A DNA stretch of 61,256 bases, taken from NCBI GenBank assembly GCA_017551675.1, contig JAFZLC010000045.1, positions 1-61,256 of the forward strand, given 5' to 3'. The translations under genes and the position numbers were made by a program. The notes beneath the pieces are model-generated. The model was not told the DNA's origin, ran no database searches, and saw only the letters and a program-made list of their open reading frames with translations. This DNA is from Paludibacteraceae bacterium (GTDB lineage: Bacteria; Bacteroidota; Bacteroidia; Bacteroidales; Paludibacteraceae). Below, in pieces: positions 23,201 through 35,200 of the stretch. Position 1 is the stretch's first letter. Each line of letters starts with the position of its first letter.

Positions 23201-26200
23201 AGAAGGTGTCTTTGTGACAGTTACTGTTCTTGTTGGTAACGGTCAAATCCAATTTGTAGTTGGATTGTTCCATCGTAATGGTACGCTCAACATTCGCATT
23301 ACCATCTTCCCATATGTAGCTGTAGTTGGTCTCGTCTGGATTCTTGATACCAAATGTAGCTGAACCTCCGGCACAAGCGTATCTGTCGCCCGTGAACTCA
23401 ACAGTAGGGATGTCTAATACGTTGACAGTGAATTTCGTTGAGTTTTTACATCCATTAGGATCTGCAATCACCTCGTATACGGTTGTGGTGAGAGGATTGA
23501 CTGATATGCTTGCATTTTCGCCCAAAGAGTTCTCCCATTTGAAGTTGGTTGTTGAAGGACTCGCAGCTGTTAGTGTCAAACTTTCACCTTTACAGATGTT
23601 GACGTTACCATTGATTTGCTCGTTGATGGTTACGCTAGGAGGTGTTACGACTGTGATAGTGAGATAGTCGAAGTATTCACAACCATTCTTTTCTATCTTC
23701 AGTTCGTATGTAGTTGTAGCAGTTGGTCTGAATGTGCGGGTACCATTGGTTATTTGTTCCCAGTTGTCATTGATCTTCACGAAGCAAGTACCATCACCAG
23801 TGATGTTTATCTTCGTGCTATCACCCTCACAAATAGTCTTGTTACCAGCCGTTGTGATGGATGAAACAGGGAATGGTTTGATGGTGATAGGGTATTTAGA
23901 ATTCTCGCAAGTACCATTGCTGATGACTACGAGGTAATTCTCTTCTTCAGAAACAACTTCTGTCAACTTGTAGTTCTTATCGCCAGATCCTACAATGTCG
24001 CCCTTGTGGTCTGGTTTCGTTCCATCATATTTAAACCATTGGATGCTCTCGATGTCACTGTTGCTAGTGATACCCACACTAGCTGGTGTGCCAAGACAGT
24101 ATTCTGTGTTTCCAGACAATACAATGTTTGGCAATTCGTTTACTTCGAATGTACCAGCCTTGGTTGCATTACATCCGTTTGCACCTGTAACGGTTAATGT
24201 GTATGAGAATGTTCCTACTGTACTTGGTGTGTAAGTTGCAGTATCTTTGTTGGTTGAACTTGGACTAGGAGTCCATTGATATTGTGCATTTAAGTCGGAG
24301 CAGTCTGCCACCAATTGGATAGGGGAGTTGACACAGACTGATGCAGGAGCATCGATGTCGTTGATGACAGGAAGTTCCTTGCTATTGATGGTGGTGTCAA
24401 GTGTTGACGAACAACCATTGCTGGTACCTGTAACAGAGAAGCTAGCAGATTTGCCAATTACAAAACTGTATGAAGTGTTGTTCGCAGTACCTGTCTCTGA
24501 AGTCTCCCAAGTGTATTCAGCATTTGAAACAGACTCATTGATAATGGAGATCATAGCATTTCCGTTCTCACAAACTTCGCTGTAGCTGAAGTTCCATGAT
24601 GGAGCTTCGATACCTCTTACGCTGTATGGAACAGGATTGCTCTCGCACACTACAACACCTCCTGGGATACTATTGTTTTCAAATGCTTTGACATAGTATG
24701 TCTCCTCAGTTGAAGTGGCTGTCACCTCCAAATTCTTGGAAGTACCCAATAAGGTGTTCGTATTGCCTTCTGTTTTATACCATTCGTATGTGTAAGAGTC
24801 AGATCCTTTTGCTGTTAAGATAATGGTGGAGTCTAGACACAACGCTTTGTCAGCAGTGATCTCAGAGATGGTTGGCTTCTCCAACTCTGCAACCTCAAAT
24901 TTCTGAGTTGCTGAACAATTGTTTTCATCGACACCTTTCACTATGTAAGAGCCAGTTGAATAGGCCTCAATAGTGCTTTCATTGCTGATAGGAGTTTGAT
25001 TGTTATTCCAAGAAGAACCCTTTTGCCAGCTATAAGTCAATGTGTTACCATTGCTTTCCGTAGCGGTTAGGGTAGTGGAGCCTCCCTTACAATATCCAGA
25101 TAGACCTGTGATGTTGATGACAGGGTTGGCATTGACTGTTACCTCTACGTCTCTTGTTGACTGACATTCACCATCTGTTAGTGTAACCCTTCTTGTAATA
25201 TTGGATGTTACATTATTGAGGGTGATAGGGTTGGATGAACTGTTATCCCATTTGATTGTACCAGAACCAGAAGCGGTGATGGTGATGTCACCTCCACTAC
25301 ATACAGTAGGGATGGCAGGTTCAATGGTGATAACAGGATTGTTCTTAGTGGTAATCTTGATTGTGTTTGATTTGTAACCACTACAATGATATTGGCTCGT
25401 TCCAGTTGCATAGACGTAAAGTTCTTCTGTTACATCTTTGATTGTGATGGAACTCTTCGCATTATCTTCGTAGATGATATTGCTGTAGTCGCTGTCGTCA
25501 CTCTTCTTCTTGATTGTCCATGTGAATGACTCTGCGGAAGCACCAGACGTTGTCGCGCTCACTCTGACATCCTTGCCAGAACAGATTTCTTTGTCGTTAC
25601 CCAATGAGATAGTCATCTCTGGGTATAGATTGATCTTTTGTTCAATCTTAGTTTGACATTTGGTCTGTTCGTCTTGGAAGCTGACAAAGTATGAACCATC
25701 TTCAGCAGGTGTGTCGGTAATTGTGGTTACACCGTTGCCGTTTGCGATGGCGGTTTCAGTTGCACTGCTACTCTCTTTCTTTGTCCAAGCGATTGTAGAG
25801 TTGTCGATAACTGTGTTAGAAGCACTTTCAATGGCAAATTGAAGTTCTTTTCTACAAGAAGCCACTGTAGCACCATTGGTGTATTGCCCGTCAATTAGGA
25901 TGCTTGCACTAGGCTCTTTCTTGACGTCAACATAGATGGTCTTATCGACTGAACATACTCTGTCTGCCGACCATGCTGTTACGTTAAATCCTTTCCTTGA
26001 AGTGATGGTCTCAGTTGAAGTCCATTGCTTAGTGGTTGCATCGTAGGTTCCACTGCTAGCCCATTGATATTCGGCAGCAGTACTGTTGTTGCTGACTTTG
26101 AGGACAGCGTTGCTCTTAGGACAGACAGCATCTGCTGTGATCTCCACGATAGGTTTCTCGCTGACAAGAACTGTCAATGTGTCAAAGCCTTTACAGTTGA

Positions 26201-29200
26201 TGTCGTTTGTAACAACCAACTTGTATTTTGTTGTGGATGTAGGCTCGTCAGTTAATGAACTGCTTGTGGCTGATGGTATAGAGGTCTCCACCTCTGTTGT
26301 TACTCCACCAACCGTTTGACTTTCCACAGTGAACCATTCGAAGCTATTGAATTCTCCATCAGTGGATATCTGTACAGTATTGCCATTACAGATTGGATTC
26401 TTTTCTGTATAAATGCTGACAGCTGGTGCAGGGAACACAGTGAATGAAATCTTTGCAGTGTCAGGACACTCGTCCAAACTTGCGATGACTCCATACGTGA
26501 ACTTTCTGTTTTCTGCTTTATGTACGGTCAACATATCACTTGTGACAGCTGTGTCTTGTGTGTTAGTGTTGGTTATCCACTCAGTCCATTTTGTGATTGT
26601 TGCACCTGTTGATACATCTGCAGTGAATGTTACATCTTCGTTTGGACAAACCTCACTCTTGTTTGCCGTGATAGATATAGATGGACGAGGCTTGACCTCA
26701 ATAAGAATTGTCGTGTCTGCCGTACATGTAGCATTGTTCTGATCGTTGTTAGTTGTGTGGATTGTTATGAACTGGTTGCTTGTCAACGGTTTCATGTTGG
26801 CCGTTGGAATATTGGTAGAGTTACCCAAGTATTCTCCAGATGTGTTCTCACCTAAATACCAGTTAACGTTTTGACCTCCCGCATCAACAGTGATGTTGGA
26901 TGGCTTTTCTCCAGAACAAATAGGGGTGTTGCCGCTAACAATGATGGTTGGTTTAGCAGCCTTCTTGATGTTGTATGATGCGGTGTCAGGACAATTGTAA
27001 CTGTTCCATCCAACGACATAACCAGAGATTTCTTCTGTCTCTGCGGAGATATAGAATGAGTTAGACTCTTCTGTATATCCAATCTCCTGTTTGTTGGCAT
27101 CCAACCATGAGTATTGTGTAGTGGTGGAAGTTGCCTTGTCGACATATACTTCAACAGTGTTTCCTTCACAAGCGGCAGAAGATTGTTTTACCTTGATGGT
27201 AGCGGCTGGATTAACCGTTACAATCACGTCTTCTGAGCTTTTACATGCATCGGCTGCCTCACTTGTCTTAGCTTGTGCAGTAAAGATATAAGTTTCAGCG
27301 GTGTTGCCTGTATTGTTGCCTTTCCATGAGAATGAAGGTAGGTTGGAAGCAAAGTTGTCTACATCAGTTCCCACTTTTTTGTATTTCCATTCATAACGAT
27401 AACTTGTCGTGTTGGAAGCAGAGATGTTGATTGAGTTTCCAGAACAAATCGCATTATCGTTGGCATCGGTGATGATGTCGAATACTGGCTTTTTGTTGAC
27501 CGTGGCAAGATAATCCTTTGTTGTTTGACAGCTTGTCAAGTCTTTGTTGCTAGCAGTCAATCTGACGGTCGTACTTTCTTTGATGGAAGGAATCGTAATG
27601 CTTGTACCTCCATTTGTGATATTGTTATAATTCCATTCGTAGTTGTACAGGTCAGAATGATCGCTGACTACAGATATTGTAGCGTTTTCATCCTCGCAGA
27701 CTGGAGTATAAGAGAAATCAAATGTAGGTTTCTTGATGACGTTAACTGTCTTTTCTGATTCTGTTGAACATCCATTGTTGTCTGTTACAGTCAACTTATA
27801 AGTGGTTGTGTCAGAAGGAGAGAATACAGGATTCTTCGTTGTATTTAACACGAAGTCAGGGTCTGCTTTATCAATCCAAGAATATGTCTTGAACTCTATC
27901 ATAGATTGAAGAGGAGCAAGTCCACCTTCACAAATAGTGGTGGTTCCCGTAATTTCATTCGTTGGTTTTGCATATACGGTTACCACGACGGAGTCTTTGC
28001 TAGTACATGCGTATGAATCGTTTGTTGTAGCAGTGGCGATGTATGTGATCATCTCGGATTGTTGCTCTGTCGAAAGCGTCATGTTGATAGAGGTGCCCGT
28101 CAATGATTCACGATGGTTGTTTCTTACCCATTGCCATTGAATGTTACTGTTTGTGGCAGAAGCATTTAACGTATAGGAATCGCCCGAACAAGCTTTCTGC
28201 TTGCCATCAAATGAGATGACAGGTTTGTCTTCTACCTTGATGGTGAGGAATGAATCTTTGTAACAGTTGCCGCTATATACCTTAATGTTATAGGTTTTGT
28301 CAGCTGTTACGTCTGTGAATGTTCTAGTGTTGTTTGTTGCTTGAGTACCATCTTGCCAATCGATCTTGTCGATGGTTCCGCTTTGTGCATTGATGGTAAC
28401 TGTGACGTCGTCTCCACTACAAACATGAGGCTCGGTCCATGTAGGTTGAGGAAGACTGAGCAATGTGATGGAATGAGTGTTTTGTGCATTAGCAGTACAT
28501 CCATAATCGTTGGTACCTTCTACACTATAAGTGATAGGCTCTTGAATAGTTGGCTTAACCTGATTTCCGGAGATCTTATTGCTTGTTTTGTTCTCCGACC
28601 AAATATAAGTAGAGGCACCAGAAGCCGTCAGTGTGATGGATTCACCCGGACATGCGCTTGTAGGTCCTGAAATGGTAACTTCTGGCTTTTCGTGTACAGT
28701 GACGCTTATCGAATCCTCTCCACGACAAGCTCCATTGAATCCAACCACCTTGTATTTGAATGTTCCTGCGGAGGTTCCTGTTAAGGATGCTTCGCTTTGT
28801 CCATCGCTGGATGTGGTGAGTGTTGGTGCGTTTGCTGTTCGTGCACTCCATGTGTAAGTACCAGCACCTGTAGGTGCGCTTGGATCATATATACCAGCAC
28901 CTGTAGCGGTCAGTGTGATTCGATCGTCCTGACAAATCTCTTTGGTGATAGGGTTGGAGCTGATCTTGATGTAAGGAAGTTCCAAAACCGTTACCATGAG
29001 AGTTTGTGCCTCACTCGTACAAGTTGTCTGTTGATTGTATTGCTTAGAACCTTCGATTCTGAAGTTTTGACTGTTAGACAATTTGTCTGTTGTGGTAAAG
29101 GTTAGATTACCATTGTTGTCGGATGTGACAGTCTCATTCTTGTTACCCCAAGTTATCTTATAAGTGGTGTTTTCGGTACCACTGATATTTATTGTTGCTT

Positions 29201-32200
29201 GGTTGTCTTTACATACATCAGCAGCAGTAGGGATGAAAGTAGGAACATCGTATGTGCTTACTGTGAATGAAGTCTCTCCGTAACATCCACTAGCGTTGCT
29301 ACCTTTTACTTTATAAACTGTTTCTTGGTTGACGGTTGGACTATAGGATATACCACCACCCACGGAAACATTGTTTGCAAACCATTGATAATCATTATTG
29401 ACAGCACCTGAAGCATTCAACTGGAAGGTTTTTCCTTTACATACACTTCCACTTCCATTCTGTGTTTCGTTGATGAGAAGGGTAGGTTTGTCGTTTACTG
29501 TTACCTTGTATTCGGCAGATGCAGAACATCCGACAACACCAGCAGCCTCTAATGTCGTAATGGTAACTTGTGCAGTTGCAAAACGATCGGTCAATGCAGG
29601 TTTTAAATAAGCCTGGTTTGTTGTACTAGTGTCGTTGCTCCATTGGTAAGAAACATTGCTTTGACTGCTTGTCGCAACCAATAGAACGGAGTCGCCCTGA
29701 CAGATACTGTTTACACCAGTCGCGCTGGTTACAGTTACAGTTGGAAGTTCCTTCACTTCAACTGTGATGGTTTGTTTTGTTGAACAACCGCCTTCGATAC
29801 GGATAGTGGCTTCAAATGTATAAACTTTTGCTATATCCAGTTTCTTCGTGTTCAATTGGTCGTGACCGACGAATGGTTGGTAAGCACCTTTGTTCCATGA
29901 GATGTAAACCTTGCTAAGATCTTGCTCGGTGGTGGTTGCAGTAATGAGGACAGAGTCGCCACGACAGATTGTTTTTTTGTCGACTTCCAATTTTAGATTA
30001 GGCTCTTTCGCAACTACGATGGTCACACTGTCAGGGTCGGAAACACAACCGCTCGCATTTGTACCTGTCACGGAGTATTTGTTGGTTGTATTCCAATCCA
30101 TATTTGAGATTTGGTATGTGTTCGTTTTAACACTTGTTGGCTCGCCGTTTACAGACCAACTCCATTGGTCGCTCATCATATTGCCACTAGTAGAGCTGGC
30201 AACCAACTCTTCCGTTTCACCTTTACAATATTGAGGTTTGACGTTGGACAATTTGATGGTTGGCTTTTGCACATACGAAATCACTTGCTCCGCTTGTGTG
30301 GTTGGACATCCGTTGGCACCTTTCGCTGTTAATGTTATTTTATCAGACTCAGTAACACCACTGAGGATGACAACTTTAGGATCTGAAATCGATTTCTGTG
30401 TGATGGTTGCACCCTTTTCGCTGGTCCAAACGAAGTCGCTTGCACCACCGATGGCTTTCAATTCCAATGTTCCACCTTCACAAATCTCACCTTTACTGTC
30501 GATACCGATAGACTCGGTTGAGTATACATCGATGCTAATTTCTCCTTGTGCTTGACAACCTGATGCAGTAGTAGCAGTGACACTATAGTTCTGCTTTCCT
30601 GTAATTGGTCCCGTGGTGAGTGTGCTGGTCGTGTTAGACTGTCCTACCCATTCCCAAGAGATGTCAGATTGTACATTGCTATTGGTGTTCTCTGCAGTGA
30701 TGGTTGTTGAACTATTGTAACAAACAACGCTTGGAGAAGCTGTGAGGAAAACAACTGGAGTCTCTTCCGCTAAGATGGAGACGGTTGCTGTGCTTTTACA
30801 TAGATTACTGTTGTAACCCGTTACAGTGAATGTGACATCTTCGTTGATTTGTGGATTGATGCTACCACATTCTGTACAAGCATAATCTCTAGTATCTCCG
30901 TTGATGGTATATTTCCATGTGTAAGAGGTAACGTCTTCAGCATCTGCAGTGATTCTGACAGATGAACCTTTACATATGCGTGAGTTGTTCAAAGGCTCTG
31001 TGATTTGAATCTCTGGAGCAGGAATACCACTGATCGTCTTTTGTCCTTCGCCTTTACAACCTTTTGAGTCGTATCCGGAAACACTATAGGTGCTTGGCCC
31101 ATTAGGTACGGATTCTATTAATAAGGTGTCTTTGTTAAGTGTGGTATTGTTATTCCAAATGTATCTATGTGAGACACCACCTTTGGCAACCAACTGCATG
31201 GAAGCCCCCTCACATTTTGAATCTTCACCTACTATATATATATTAGGTGGCATCTGTACAGTTAGAGGATAGGTGGACTTAGTCGTACAATTTTCCATAT
31301 CGGCAACTAATTCAACATTAAATGGAGTTGAAACTTTCTCCATGTCGATGTTTTGCATGTTGAAGGTAGTGCCTGTTTGTGTCAAGTCTTGTCCGTCGTA
31401 GTTGTAAGACCATGTATAAGTTGTATTATTAGCGTTGACACTTGGATCAACACGAAGAGTTAGATCCAAACCGTTGCAGACATAGTCTTTGTTGTTTGCG
31501 TCATTTTTGATGACAGGGAACTCTTTCGCTCTGATTGTTTCAATGTCTGTGTTACTTTCACATTTGTGTTCATCTGATGCAATTACGTGGAACACGGTTG
31601 TCTGTGCCAATGGTAATTGTATGACGTCTCCTGTTGCGTCACCAATCTTCGTACCTAATGTGTCATAAAGAGTCCAACTGTATTCTGCGATTAGATCGTT
31701 GCCAGAGCCATCTTTACCAATGGATGCAGATGCTGTGGCAATTTCGTTTTTACAATATCTGTCTTTCTCGGTTGTGATGGCGACTGTAGGAAGTCCATAG
31801 AAACTAAGGTCGGCGGTTGTTTGTCCGTAACATCCGTTAGAACCTTTTGCTTTGACTACATATGTGAAGTCGCCTGCAACACTAGATCTTGCTGTGATTG
31901 TATTGCGATTTCCTGATGGGTTGGCAATCGTGGCACTATCAAGCGTAGACCAGACAATGTCGTTACCCCTTTTTGTTCCCCATGTGTATTTCTCAGTTGC
32001 TCCAGCACCGCTTGCTGTCAGTGTGATGGAGTTCTTTGCACAGACACCAGCCTCGTGACCAGTGATTGCCAATGCGGCTGAAGGTAAAATGGAAACACCT
32101 TTTCTGAGGGTGGACGTACATTCTGTTGTGAGTCCCTCGTTTTTATAAACGATGGTACCATTGAGAGTATAGTAGGTCATACCAGTTCCAGAAGGTGAGT

Positions 32201-35200
32201 CGGTTAATGTGCTTGAGGTTCCGACAATTTCATTGTCATTGTTGCGCCATTCATATTTTCTCTGATCGATTTGAGAATTATATTGGGTGATGGACAATTT
32301 TCCAGTCAAAGAAAGAGCTTCCCCCTCGCAAATCGTTGTGTCTCTAATGGTAATGGTAGGGTATGGCCTTACTGCCACATGCACTTTTGCAGTATTTGAT
32401 TTACAGTTATATCCATTTATACCATATACTTTGTAGTCCGTACTAGAACCAACGGTGACGGTATGTACTTGGTTCTTGGTTCCATCATTCCATGTGAATT
32501 CAGTTATGTCGCCCGTGTCATCGTGTGCGGTAAGAGTAACTGTTTCATTTTCGCAGATTAAGTATCTTTCTGCTGTTGCTGTAATGGTTGCAGGTTTATG
32601 GACGGTTACTGTGAAAGGAACTGTTCGAGAACATCCTTTGTAATTAGCTTTGGCAAAGGCTTTTACATACAATGTTAATGGTCCTTCTTCTGTCGCGACG
32701 TGCACATCGTACACGTTTGTGGCACTCTCGTGAGCTTCAAGAGTAGGATCTGGTCCCCAATAATAGCTTTCTGCACCCGAAGCCACCATGTTTACTTTGT
32801 CATTCAAGCAGACATGTCCAGCAATGGGAGCCCTATCGGTGATGGTGATGCTTGGTGCACTGTTCACTGTGATGTTGTATTCTGCGTCTTTCGAACAAAC
32901 AATGTCACCATGCGTTTCGTAAGCTGTCACATAGTATGTTTTAGTGGTGACATTAGGCACGTCTGTCATGGAGAGTTTCTTGTCATTGCTATAAACAGGA
33001 TTGTTACCACCTGTCCATACAGAGCAAGAATCTGCACCAGTTAAAGTGAGTGTGATTGATTTTCCTTCACATATAGGACCAGTTGCTGAGCTGCTGATTT
33101 GAGGATTTGGTACACTGTGAACCTGAATTTGCGTAGACAGAGTGCTGGTACACTCATTGCTGTTGGTTCCTTGAATGGAAAGATTGTAGGTTCCGTTTGC
33201 TGTGAATGGAATGGTAACTTGCTTGTTTTGGAAGTTCGTTCCATCATTAAGTGTCCATACATATCTGTCGTCGTTGTCAGCACCCTCTGCAGTGTAGAGA
33301 TAGTCACTTCCGACGCAGACGTTTTTAGGTCCATTGATTGTTAGTTTTGGAGCCTCTTTCTTATATATGTCTACAGAGTCTATGTCGAAACATTCATTTT
33401 CAGAAATACAGATGGCGTAATATCTCGTGGATTCTGTGACAATAGGAGAGTAGGCGTTTGATGCGGAAAGTTCAGTTGTCTTTTTGATTTGCTGCTTGTT
33501 TTCGTCTTTCCATTCGAAGTAGCATTCCATGTTACTGCTGGCATGCAATGAAGCCTCGTCGCCTTCACAAATCTCCAAGTAGCGGATCAGGTTGCCATTT
33601 CCATCGGTTTTGAATTTCATTCCTTCACCGGTAAGTGTGATGGAAGGCTTTTCCTTCACGGTTATGTTGTGCTCGCCCGTGTATACGCAAGTACGAGGAT
33701 TTCCATTTCCAGCAAACTCGTCACTCTCGATTTGCAATGTGTATGTTGCGGTTCCGTTGGTAGGAGTTGCCATGTAGGCAACAGCACCCGCTCCAGTAGT
33801 GACGGAGTTGAGTATGTTGTCTTTCTCGTCTTTCCAGAAATATCTAAATGGGTTGCCAACGCTATTCTTATAAGCTCCGGCTGAAGATGTTAGGTAGGCA
33901 GAAGTATTTAGTCTCAACTCTGTAGACTCGCCGAAACAGATGTGGTCAGGACCTAAGATGTCTACTTTAGGACGACCTACAACGGTCACTTGTTTGTTGA
34001 TTGTCTTTCTACAGTCGTTTTTAGTGATGATTAACAACTCAACATCGTATGTTTTAGTTTGTCCAGGATTACAAGGCAACAAAACGGTAACACTATCACC
34101 TTGTATTTGCACTGGGTTTCCGTTGTTGTCTGTGTAAGACCAAATTCGGTTGACAATCTCGTCAGGTTCAACCATCTCTCCGTTGTGGTTGATTTTGGTG
34201 ATGACTGTTTTGTCTATTAACAACACTTCGTTGTAACAAGCTATTTCGGCCTCGAAATCAAGGTTGAATGGATTTTTCGTCAGGGTGAACTGGTCGGTTG
34301 TTTTGGTACATTCAGAACCACTGTTGACAAGGTTTGGATCGTTGTCGTTACTGCTCATGGTACAGGTGTATGTAGTACCTTCAGAGACTTGATCCGCATG
34401 GATTCTTGCTACGTTTGGTTGATAATAATTAGGTATGGTGATAGGACTTGACCAACTATAGTTCTCAAATCCTTCAGGTGCTGTTAATTCAATGTCAGCT
34501 CCATCTCCACAGTTCTTGACGATTACCTCGAAAGGTTTTGTCTCAGCTGTGAAATATCCGTAAGAACGGTGGTAGTTGGCTGCATATGCTTGTCTGAAAC
34601 CGTGTTTTGAATTATCGTTACATTTTGGACAATAGGACTGATTGCTTGCGTTTAAGTTCAAGTCTCCATCTTTTATATATGAACCACAGTTTCTACATAT
34701 CCATATTTTTTCAACACAGTCGTGGTTGATGATTTCAACAGTGATTTCTTGGCCAACATAGTCTCTAAGGTCGTAGGAAATGGTGGTCCAATCTTTGAAA
34801 TATGTTTTTTCCAGGTAATCGGCAGGCAAGTAGGCTTGTTGACAATAAGCATCGCCATGTACAGCAATCTCTTCACTTTCCAAACATGTACGGATGGTGC
34901 TACCAGTTGTGTTACAGTTGTAACATGTGTGGGCCAGATTAGGATCGGTGTTTTCGAGATTTGCATAGATCAGTGTATCCTTCTTGTTTGTTTTGTAAGT
35001 ACACTCTATACAAACATTTTGACTTTCAATTCTAGTTTTATGGACTGTTTCACCCTCTGCACAAATCTTCTTTGTTGTGTATTGTGCACATTTGTAGTAG
35101 TATGTGTCCCAGATATCACTTCCTTTGTTTTCGAACTGTAGACATTCTCCGTCTTCGTTGAGGTCAGTACAGTTTGCGTAATTTCTTACTAAGGAGTTGT